The notes under the pieces were generated by a model. The model searched no databases. It worked only from the letters and a program-made list of their open reading frames with translations, and was not told where the DNA came from. Both the position numbers and the translations under genes were made by a program. A DNA stretch of 64,000 bases from Tribonema minus (Eukaryota; Sar; Xanthophyceae; Tribonematales; Tribonemataceae). The stretch is taken from positions 109,936 to 173,935 of the forward strand of contig JAFCMP010000142.1 of the NCBI GenBank assembly GCA_017506865.1, in the 5' to 3' direction. Positions within the stretch are counted from its first letter, which is position 1. Each line of letters opens with the position of its first letter. Shown piece by piece: positions 46,238-57,900 of the stretch.

Positions 46238-48229
46238 CGGAGGATGCGATGTCGCTGCCCACGCCGCCGCAAGTCAGCAGTTTCACGTGAGGGTGGCAAA
46301 CGCGCCCGATGCAAGCGCGAAACCGGCAAGTGTGCTGCCGACTGTACGCCGCTGCAGAGGCTCGTCTGCTTGCGCAGCAGTCGCCAACAAGGGGAGCTCC
46401 CGCTTTCCGATCCGGAGCAGCTGTCGCACACAGATGACGAATGTCGCATGACTGCCAAATGCGACTTCAACTCGACCGTTGCAAACAGCACTCCGTGATT
46501 TGTGTGCATGCCCGTTTCGAAGGGAACCTGCAGAGCGTGCCGCAAAGAAGAGATTATGCTGTTCCGGTATACATGTAGGGTTTGTACTGCGGGGTCTGCC
46601 GCAGTGACCTTCGGGTACGCAATACGTGACCACGGAGTGGCGGGCGGGTGCCTCAGAAAGTTGCCGGGGCTGCCACGCCCCCACGCGTTTCATCAGCAAT
46701 CAGAGTCGTTGGCTATTTTATCAGCGGCACACCGCCACAGCGCACAGGTCACCATCTCAGAGTCTACTTCAACTTGACAGACGGGGCGGGGATGGCCACC
46801 TCAATAGGGGGGGTGGCCCCTTGTATACACGCCACAGCCAGCAAACAGCAAATGACGCATCACTAGCGGTTTCCTGAGCAGTATGGCGTGCGGAATTTAA
46901 TATCCAGTCCAAGTGCACGTACCTGTGCCAGCTCAGGAACGCCTGACCTATCCACACATAGCGCCCCCTGCGTGCCAGCGAACACCAATGCATGGCGCGC
47001 GGCGGCATTTGAGGGTCGCATCGCCAAACAATCATGCAGTGCACAAGCAGGCCGGGCTGCAAATCTGAGGGGATGCCTGAGCATGTATTGCTCACAGATC
47101 TTGTTGGAAGTGTTTGGTTTTTTGCTAGGTTGTTGGCTCTTGGCACATGCTCTGTGTGTTGCCTATTCTGTTCTCCAGTACTTCCAAATATTTGAAGGAG
47201 GATTGTGCATGCTGCCATCGTATTGGCTGCGGCGTCACCGCCCACGTTATGTGCTGACCTAACACGCACCCCACACTTGAGCCACACGAAGAATGGCCGC
47301 ATATGTTCTTCGATAAATCATGTCACAGCTGCTCAACAGAAAGTCAACGCGACAGCCGGAGTCGCCTTCTGCCAGCGCCGGGCATAGGGCATGTATGTAG
47401 CGTTGGTTTCTTCGATGAGCGCCCACAGCAGATCAGGGGCGGCATCGTACACACACATCGCATTCGCTCTTCGCATAACCAGTGGTAATAGCCAACCGTA
47501 TCTCTACGGCTGGCGCGACTCGTGAGACGCTGGGGTACTGCGTCTCAAGAGCGCTGTTGGTTGCGGCGGCTTGCGCACGGGCCTTGTGCGCTGCAAAAAA
47601 TGTCCAACCATAATCTATATTGTGCGATTATTATATTGTCCCTATTGATGGTTTCAATCAACAAGAGAATGATTAAGCAAAAGTGACATGCGCACCGTGA
47701 ACGCCGGTGAAAGTCTGTCGGCGTTTTACGCTTTCACAGAGCACGACACACACGGCGCTCCTGTGAATAAAATGTAGCACGCCAGTCTTCTCCATATAGC
47801 GCTACGTACATGGCGGTAATCTCCATTCTGGAGCAAGCTACAACGTGCTGTTGTGCAGCTTGTCGGCTACTCTCTAAGAGCTGCAAGCACAATGTACCTC
47901 CCATTCACAGTTCTCACCTGTCGCAGGAGTGTCAGGGCTGGAAGACATTCCGCCACTGCAGCCGTGCTGCCAAACCCCCGAGTGCCAGTTGTGTAAGGTC
48001 CAACACCCCAAGCCCTAACGGGCTGTACTGCACCATCTTGGTCACGACTGTGAGGGCCTGATAGCCTGGTGACACAACTTCACATTGATGGTCACGTGGC
48101 GTCACCCAGCAGCGTCCAGAGCTTCAACTTCTGCGCCCTGTGCGGAGGTGTAGACGAAAGGGCCGCAAAAAAGCGAGTGAGCAAGAAGCCGCGGGGGACG
48201 TTGCCACTAGATATCAAGCACACCTGAGT

Positions 48230-48315
48230 GTCTCAGCATTGCAAAATAGTGATTCCGGATCGCAGCGATTCCTCACTTGAGTTCAGAAGAGGGAGCTTGC
48301 TTTTCGTCAGGGACA
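48230..48315 (+). repeat. Dispersed repeat, copy 3
   Basis: Contains the same gattccggatcgcagcgatt core and gagggagcttgcttttcg end as the copies at 44700 and 45316, with a variant start (gtctcagcattgcaaaatag) and an extra t in cacttgag. Confidence 0.88.
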
Positions 48316-48912
48316 CTGTGATTTGTGGCACAACACGAACACGAGCACAGCGAGATCAACGCAGACTTTACCTGGCACGAGCCGGTCGAACATCACGAAA
48401 GCGCGCAGCCTCCGCCGTGATCATTGGCATGGCAAGCCAGTATCGACCTGCAACGCGCAGGCAGCGAGGCGAGGCAGCGGTCCCGGCGTGAGGACAAAAA
48501 CAGATGGTCGCGAAGCCTTTCCTTGTGCATGCAGCCCGCAGGAGCACCCAGGTCACATAGTGCGCAGATCCTGCGGCAGTACCAGACCCGCTCAAGACCA
48601 AACAACAGCGTCAGCAACTGACACCCGCAAAGCGCTAGCACGGCCATGCCTGAGGTTGCAGGATTTCAGTGGTTGGATACGAAAATCATATGGCCCTAAG
48701 GCTTGCTCACCCAGGGACGGTACGATGTGCCTGCAGTGAGCAGCATCGACCGCTTGATGTTTTCAGCGCGCTTCCCCTTGCACCTCTGAGTGGAGCGTGC
48801 CAGAGTGGAGGCAAGTGAACGATCTCTTCCTGGTTGAAGTAAGCTTGAAGTTTCGTGGGCCGTTGTGACGTGACACACACGCCTGAATTCTGTCGCAGCT
48901 GACGCCAACAGC

Positions 48913-51900
48913 ATGCGCCGGCGCAGCGAAGCCGCTGATGCAGCAGTCATGGCACGACTGGCTGTGGTGGCGGCGGCTTTTGCACTGCTGGCAGTTGTGC
49001 GCAGACGAAAACAGGATCGGCAACAAACGAGCAACGCCAGTGGTGATGTTGATCAACAAGCGATGCCCTCATGTGCAACGCCAACACTGATTCGCAGCAG
49101 CCTTTCAACTGGACCACTGCCTAGTGTGCAAGAGCAGTTGCCAGCGATACCGAATCTTGGGAGCAGCCCAAGTGCTTTGCAGGATCTGCCGACAGGGGGC
49201 CCGGGCGGGCGCAGGCTGGAGCTGCTGATCCACAACATCAGCCATAAGGTGAAATATCGTTGCTGCACTCGTGCGCATGTGCTGGTGGTGTACAACTCTG
49301 CATAGACGGCAGCATCGACGAGCATGCGCGCTCTCCAACGCAGCCCACGTTCAGAGCGTGACACCTTGCTGTGCTATTTGATACTGCAGCAGCTTGAACT
49401 GTACGGTCTGTAGGGCAGTGTGGTCATGCTCACTTTTTCTGCAAGGATATCCTGGGTTGTTAATTCCTTTGACAAACCTGAAGTCACTGGCATTTCATTT
49501 ATTCGCAGGACATGGTGTTCAGCCTTTGCCGAGAAGACTCAGCGCCGACAAGTGGATTTGGGAGCGATGGTGCACGGGATCAGGGCTTGACCGAATGCGA
49601 CTGGTCACAGCTGACCACGACTGATGATGTTGCATTGGCAAGGCCACGGTTCAGCTTATTCCAACAGGTCAGCAATTTGTGCATGTCAATGTTCCACGTG
49701 CCCTTCTAAGCACCCAGAATCAACAGCGCGAGTCCTTTGTGAAGGTGCATGAGATTTGAATGCTTCAGTTATCTGGTGTCTGAAGTCGTCATCTTGACTT
49801 TGGTCTCAGAGTTTTCAAATGGGCAGAGCAAATACCTTCCTGCAAAGTCCCAAAATTGGCAGAGCGAATTTCATCCTCCAGATGCTCACGATGGTTTCAC
49901 CTTGATGCACTGGACAGGCGCACGTCAACAGCCGCCTTTGTTTTGACGGCCCACTTGATTTGTACATGTCTGCATGTAAATGGTTGCCTACGAACGCCAA
50001 CCATTTGCCTGCTCTGTTTGCAATGAAGCATTGCATCACATACAGCGGCGCAACGCGCACGCTGTCGGCAGCGGTGCTGGCGTGGCATGCCCCCAGCTGT
50101 CGTCGCGCTCTGGCATATGGTGCATGCCGCTCCCTGTACACAGTGTGCTGCCTTGAACGCATGCTACACACGTACTTCAACTTTGCACGCCCCAGCGCAA
50201 GCGAGTTGAAGCGACAGGTGCGATGGTGCTGCATGCTGCGTAGGCGCAGCGGGCGTCGGCGCCGGGCGCTCCGCACTGGCGCCCATTGCGTCGAGTGGGC
50301 GCGCTTCGTTGCCGCTGTGTCTTTCACTTTAATGCTTCAACTGATTGTCGCGCTTGGCACCGTGCAGCTTTGTGCACTTCAACTTTTACCTCAACATTAC
50401 TAACTGCGGTACCTTTCGTTTCTACCGCCTTTGCAGGCATCCGAGGTCGTGCTGGCGGAGCTGGACCGGCTGGTGCGCGCGGGCGAGGCGCCAAGGGTGG
50501 CGTGCATACCTACTCAGCCCAGATTCCGCGGCGAAGGCCGCCAGAAGCGGGTGAGCTCAGGGGCCGGCGCGGCAGGCTGCGAATCCTGGTGCCTTGTGCA
50601 AGCACTGCGTTGGCATCGCTGACTGCGTTGAAATTCAAGTGCCGCAATGAGTTATGAATGATGTACGGAAGCGATGGTTGGCTGGCTGCGGCGGCAGTTG
50701 TGCATGCCTATCTCAACCTGACATCAAGCCGCATCTCTAAGAAATAGCTCGCCATCCTTGCATCATCATCGCTTGGCATGACGCCTATGTAGTGCATCCA
50801 CGCCTGATGCGGTCCTGCAAACCGTTGGCGCGGTCGCTACTCCCGCTGCAGCTTACGCTGCACTCGGCAACCCAAGACAGCCCTGCAGCAACAGGCAGTC
50901 GGACGCCCAGTGGTACGTTGCCACACATCACCCAGAATTGTGCACGCATGTATATGTCTGTGTGCGTCAGGACGGGAGCCTGGGCGGCGGAGCGACGACG
51001 CTGGCTGCCGGTTTCGACCTGTCAGGCGCACCCATACCGGTGCCGGACCTCAGCTGCTACAGGGTGCGCAGCAAGTGAGTGGCGCGCCCAAAACTGTGCT
51101 CGTTGCGTATCAGGGGGGGGGCACGCAGGGACGCACTGTTGGACTTGCAGGACGCGAGCTGTCAGCCGGCTTGTTGCCACTGCCATGCGTGAAGTCATAT
51201 GGCAAGTGGGCGGGGCAAACAGACAGGGCTGCGGCACTACATGACATTATGCCCGCACGTCTAGCGGCGCGCACCTGTGCAGATGCCACCCTCCCTGCCC
51301 CACGTCAGCTCCGCAGACTGTGTAGTAACATGTCAGCCGCCTCCGATGCCGCGCTGAACACATTGCAGCATGAGCGGTTCTCGCGCGCCGCTCAAAGCGG
51401 CAGTCGCTCACCCTCACACATCATTCCTTCAGTGAGCGCACTGCTCATTGCCGCTGGCAAGCGCCGATCCCGCCGCATTCAACGTATGCGTCCATGAACC
51501 CGCGCTCGCAGCGGCGATCCATCACTCACTGCCGTGATCCGTTTTCCCTTCTCTGCCCCAGGGACGAGCACAAGCTCGCGCCGCTGGCCTGCTTTGCACA
51601 GGTGCGGAGACTGTCCACCGGAGGCGTGCTGCCCGACCGTAGCGATGGGCAGAGCGCTGCAGCGGCGGCAGCGGCGTCTGCGCCGGCGGCAGCAGGTGCG
51701 GCGCCGGCAGCAGCGGCAGCAGCAGCGACCGCGCAGATCACAGGCGCGTTCTTCCCGCTGCTGTCGGCGCTGGTGCCCAAGTGGAAGCGGCAGGTGCTGG
51801 ACTCTGGCGACGAGACGTGCGAGAAGGTGCTTATATGATACATACATACCTGCCGTATATGCAGAGGTAGGTACGTATGTACGCGGTCTGAGAGCTCTAT

Positions 51901-54900
51901 GCTGCTCTTGTCTTCACCTTCACTAGCCATGGGTGCATGCTCGTCCCACATGGCGAAACCGAGAGTTTACCATAGGACGATGATTATGACCCCCAGCCCC
52001 CCTGTATGAGACTGCGCTCATGTGTATGCTGCTCCCTTCTCGGTGACGATTTAGGCAGGAGCTTGTTGCTATGGAAGCGGCCACTGTGTACAAGCCCCTG
52101 CCCCCGCCTCCCCCCGAGTCGATGCAACGACCCGATCTTCTGGCAGCATACCACTGAATTTGAGCCCAGTGTGCCCTTTACGCCCCTAGAGAGTCATCCC
52201 TCCGGACTGTTACCCATCACCTTGTCACCTTCACTGACACAGCAACAACATTGAAATGTTCATTTGCGCATACCGCTGCAGGTAATTCTGCTGGTGAGCG
52301 GCGTGGGGACGCCGCGCGACAGAGCGCACGAGCCCGAGGGCAACAGCACAGAGGGCACCGCGCGCCTCATGGAGGTATGCATGTATGGCGCGCGCGCGTG
52401 CGCGTGTGTGCGTGAGAGGGTGTGTGTGTGAGTGTGTGCACGCGTGCGTACTGTGTGCGCGTGTATATAGGTGTGTGTGTGTGTAAGTGTGTGTTTGTGT
52501 GAGCACTGCTGCAATGCAGCGCAGCGCTGCGAGGGCGCGCCAGGCATGAAGGCAAATGCTGCGTGCGCGGGGCTGCGCTGCTGGCGCCTGCGCGTGGGCA
52601 TCAGCGGCGTGCGCCGCATGCGGCATGCCTTGAGGGTCCCCGGTGTGCACGGCTGCACTATGCGGCCCACAGCTTGCGCACTCCATGAGCAACCTGACTT
52701 CACCAGGCATGCCTTGACGCTCACCATGAGCTGCATGACCATGCATCCGATATACCTTGCGGTCAAGGTGAGAATCAGCACCTCATTGTGCTGCCTCCCC
52801 TGTCACGGCGCCACCTTCCCGCTCATGCCTCCCGTTTGCCCCCCCCCCCCCCCCCCCCACCCCCCGCGCGCCGCTTCACGATGTTGCCGCCGCCGCGCTC
52901 CGCCGCTTGCGCGCCGCGCAGGCCTTCCTCGCGCTCACGCATCCCGACGTCAAGGTCGTGCGCGTGCACTCGCGCACCAACCTGTTCCGCTACGACGAGA
53001 ACATCAGGTGCGTGCCGCGTGAAACTGACACCGCCTGGCGCGGCCGCACTGCAGCGATGCTCAGCGCACCATGTCCTGGCGTCAGCGCTCACTCAGCCCC
53101 TGGCGGCCGCACCGTGGCGATGCTCAACGGGTCACATCTCCCGGCGAGCAAAGATGAGGAGTGGGTAGCACGCGCTGCACATTCTCAATGATGTGAAATG
53201 CGGGGGGGCTTGCAGACCTGTCACCTTGGTGCTCGTGCGCGTAGTCTTGCGTGTGCCGCCGGCCTCAGATCACTCGCTGGCTGCGGTCGCTGCTGCCGCC
53301 GCTGCCCGACGTGTGATCGTGCTGATACTGTCAGGTATGCGCGTATGAAGGCGGCGCTGCTGCATATTGAAGTGGTGCTCAGAACACCCAGCACGAGGTG
53401 CAGCACGTGTCCCATCGAGCGGTACACCCTGCAATGTTGTCGTGTGACGGCCCTCACGGCATAACGTACCCTGTGAAATAACCTGCTGTGCGACCGCTGC
53501 CCGCCTGCCCTGCGTAGGTTTGTCAAAACGGAGCTGCTGCCGCTGGTGGACGCCGAACGACACCGCATGGCGGAGGTGGGTGGCAGCGCTCAACCTTCTT
53601 TTTTAAAACCATGCGTAACGGGTGCCATGCGGCAGCGTCAGTGCGTGCGTGGATGCTGTCCAGTGCGTGTTTTTGCTGCACATGACCCCCACAGTTGTGA
53701 TTGTGGGTCACGGACAAGAACGCGCTTCGGACTCATCACTCATTCTCGATGTTTGTCATGTCAGTGAGGGCAACGCAGGAGCTCGGGTACATGAGGTGCC
53801 GCCACCATAACGGCCGGCGCTCGGCAGTTGATCAATGTACCATTTCATCTCTACGAATTTGACCTGTCAGATTCACATCGCTCAATTCAGCTCAGGGTAC
53901 TGTATTCGTACTGAAGTTTCTCTCAGGCCCCTGTACCCCTGGGGCAGCGGAAGCACCTCACAGGGGACCCTGTCTGCCTCGCTTTGCCTCGACAAAACTC
54001 TTTTAGGCTGAACTATGAATGACCCATTTCCTGTCACATTTGATCTACCTTTGAAGTTGTCAGTGCCCACCAGGATGGTGACGCTCCCTCCTCTGTAACC
54101 GCCGTACCGACGCAGCGCCATATACTTGCATGCACTGCTCAGTCTGCCAGCCGCTTACCGCCACGTTGCATGAGCACCCTGTTCCCCGCTGCTGCCGCAA
54201 ACATACATACGTCAAAGCATGACCTGCCGCAGTTGCTAAGCGTACTTGCGCCATCTGCGTGTGCCTACCGCCGCCGCTGCTGCGCCGCGCCAGATGTACG
54301 GCAGCGACTGGCGCGACATGATGCACCTGACCATCAGCTTTGCGGACGGTTCGCCGGCACGCATCAGCTCCATCAACGCCAGCCTGCGCCACTACAGGCC
54401 CAGGCAAGTGTGCGCACTGCGCTCGTGCGCGCATTCGTGCGCCTCCGGGTGGCGTTGCTGCTTGCGTGTAATACCGGCACAGCGATTGGCCTCGTGAGCT
54501 GTCACGTTGTGAGCAGAGCTGCGCGTTGCTTGCCAGAGCACGCGATTGAGTCGGCGCGCAGCGTCAACGCTGTGGCACGCGGCGCAAAACTTTCTTCTGA
54601 GCGGCTCAGAGCATGCGCTGTGTTAATGTTAGGGTAAGATTAGGTTGAGGGTCAGCACTCAGCTGCACTAGATTGTGTGCATGCGTTTCGCGCCGTCACC
54701 ACTTTTACGTCACGTATCTCGCTGTGAGCGGTGCACACAGCTAATTACTCACATCTGTGGCGGATGAGCCGCAAACCACCGCGTGCGGCCGATGAAACTG
54801 CATGGTACACTGTAGTCCGATGCTGTGTACACTACGTATGCCGACCATGTATGCCTGTCGATGTAGCTTCTTGTTGCATCAGAGCTTCTCATTGGAAGCC

Positions 54901-57900
54901 ACAGCAATGCCCACAACAGATCTGCCAGTACTTTCTGGCAGCCAATTTGCACTTGCCGCCTCACCTCCGCCACTTTTGGCTACAAAGTAGTGGAAAGCGC
55001 AAACGGACCAGCCTCGTTTCTGCTTGAAGCCCCGCTCGACTGCCGCGTTGCGCCTACGGTGCGCCGTATCAGCAGCTCATCTCACGCCCGCTCCGCGCGT
55101 GCGCCGCGCCCCACCGCCGCCGCCGCGCGCAGCTACATGCACATCTGGGAGCTCAAGACGTTCTGGCACGAGGGCCGCATCTGCGAGGACGACGTGGAGG
55201 CGCACACATTTGAAGACATTGAGACGGCGCCCGCGACGCCGCCGGCGGAGGCGGGGCCGCTCGTGGCGCAGGTCGTGGCGGAGATGCTGCGCCTGCGCGA
55301 TGCGTTCGTGGAGCTGCAGGCCCAGGGCATCAAGGCACGTCACCTCTTGAAGTTGTAGAAGGGGGAAACGGGCCTGGCCTTGATAGGTTTGAGGTTCTGT
55401 TGCTTCTGGTGCAGAGAGTGTGCGCCTGCGCGACGCGTTCGTCGAGCTGCAGGCCCAGGGCATCAAGGCACGTCACCTCTTGAAGAAGCGGGAAACGAGC
55501 CGCTATTTAGTGTGGAGGAGTGTGGTGAAGCTTTCGGGTTCACTGAGGTTTTTGTGGGGGGGTGAAGCGGTGGCGTGCGCATCGCTCACTGGGCAGCAGA
55601 TCAGGCTCACCGCACGGCTCCAGCAGCGTGCCATGGAGCTGGTGAGCTAGTGTGGAAAGGGTCATTATATCGCAGGCCAGGGCATCAAAAACATCATAAA
55701 CACATCACACCTTAAGTTGTGATGCAGCGCCTGTGAACACGCCCAGCAAGGGCACGGATGCCACAAGGAGCGTCGCCGGGAGGCTCTTCTGCCATAGGGT
55801 TAGGGTTAGGTAACCCTCACCCTAACCCTAACCCTTTCTGCCACAGTCGGTGCCACTGGGTGCTCATGGTGCTGGGGCAGCCTCAGTCTGTATAGCAGTG
55901 CTCCGGGAGAATGCCTTCGGCAGATGTTGCGCTGGTGTGCAATGGCAACACAACTATGGCTGTTGTTGCTTGTTCACAGCCCCTGCTGCAGGTGCAGTGA
56001 GTGGCAGCGTTGAACAAGCGTTTGTGGCATGACGCGCTGCTGGCTCTCCCCCTGTTCTTCCCCCTCTGCAGAACGACCTGGCGCAGTTCTGGCTGCGCAA
56101 GACCAAGAAGCCCGTGCTGGCGGTGCTGCTGGTGCAGAAGCCGGGGCAGGAGCCCAAGGTGTACAGGGGGACCAACATGGAGGTGAGACAGTCCACAACA
56201 ACAGCTTTGGCTGGGGTGTACTGGGGCGTCACAAGCTGAAGTTGTACGAGGGTCCCCAGGGTACACAAGTTGAAGTTACGATCGGAGGCACGTCGCACAT
56301 GTGCACTGCGCCGCTGGGGCTGAGGCAGAGACTTGTGGTGAAACAGGCCACAACAACAGCGCTTCCCCCCAGTGAACAGGTTTTTGTACTAGTGGTCAAA
56401 GTATGAACTTGAACGATCCAAGTTCATTTATACTCAGCCGTGGCCGTGGGGCGCGCACTGCGGCATCACAGGCTGAAGTTGTGCAGATCCCGATGTGCGC
56501 AAGTTGAAAGTGCGATCGGAGGCACGGCACATGTGCACTTGCGCTGCTGGGCCTGAGGCAGAGGCCCGTGCCAAAACGCGCTCGGGGCATGCCTGCTGCT
56601 GCAGCGCTGGGAGGCAGTTACCACACAGCGGCTGAGCACTGCTGCGCAGGCCAGCGTGCATGCATACCCTCATCGGTCGGCCGAGGCGGCAGCTGCGCTG
56701 CAGATGGCCCCAACCCTAACCCTACGTCGGGCATAGAGACCGCGAGTCGAGCAATGTTGACGCCCTCTGCGAAAAGGCGTGCGGCGGATGCTCGCACGCA
56801 GGCCTTTCGCGCACTCCGCGCGCCGCAGGTAGGCCGCAAAGGGGCCTTGGCCGCTGCGCTGCTGCGACCAGCGAGCCGCTGAGCCGCTGATGACCGCATC
56901 AACGCTCAGCTGCAGGTGCCCTCTCGGCGATGACGGGGCAGTGCATTCGAGCGCGCGGCGGCGGCGGCGCTGACACTACTGCTGGGCTGCTGACAACTGA
57001 ATCGCGTGCGCGCCGTGGGCGTTGCTGAGCCGCTGATGACCGAAGGCACGCGCGATCTCTTGCGCACGCGGCATCGCCGACTGGCTCTCCACGGCCGCCG
57101 TCCGCGCCAAAAAATTCCGCTGGTCGCACCGTTCAGTTAGCACGCCGCCCCTTCCTTTGCTGAGCCGTCCGTGACGTAAGGAAACGAATCAAAAGATCGT
57201 TGAGCTCGAGGTGACAAGGTGTGGTGAGCCGCAAGTGCCTTCCGCCAATGACCGTGGTCGCCGCTGCTGCGGCAGTTGGCACTAGTCACACATATTGCCC
57301 CCCCCCTATCCCCCCCCCCCCCCTCCCCCTTCTTTACCCTGCCTCACACAGGTGTCCATGCCGACGGGGTCGCTGTGTGCGGAGCGCAACGTCATCGGCA
57401 CGGCGCTCGCTGATGACCTGAGCCTGTGCCGCAGGGACCTGCGCATGGTGGCGGTGCTCGCAGTGACGCTGGCGGCGCCGCTGCCGCCGGCGACGCCGCA
57501 GGCGCAGACGCCGGCGCTGCAGATGCCGCCGGACTGCTTCGGGAGGTGCGAATGATTGCTGAGGTTGATGGACTGTTGAACTCTTGGTAGTCAACTGCTC
57601 TCAGAATGAGAGTTTAATACTGCGTGGTAGATGGAAAGGTGTGCACTGTGCATGGCGGCAGTGCTCGCAGCGACGCCGCCGCTGCTGCCGCCGCAGACTT
57701 GGCGAGCGCCACCGCTGCTGCGGCGGCGGGTGCAGCTGGGACTGTCCGTGCGCGTCAGAACTACGGTCGTTTCTGCGACATGCTATAAGTGTCAGATGTG
57801 CCAAAGGTGCATCATGCATGACATGATCGTTCTACGGTACAAATAGCATCATGCGAACTTGTGAAAAACATGTGCTATGGGCCTGACCATGCATGAAGTT

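Larger units (their letters stand above)
42511..48912. other. 6.4-kb gap without a supported gene
   Basis: No frame shows family features. It holds three copies of a dispersed repeat, a 96-bp tandem repeat and otherwise unstructured sequence. It could contain fast-evolving genes with short exons or 5' non-coding exons of the deaminase gene, which I could not see. Confidence 0.5.

Noticed and set aside
44700..48315. Repeat array considered as CRISPR
   Set aside because: Only three copies with spacings of about 0.6 and 2.9 kb in eukaryotic DNA; no regular spacers and no cas genes.
55795..55838. Telomere end
   Set aside because: Only a few units, with coding exons continuing on both sides, so it is interstitial.
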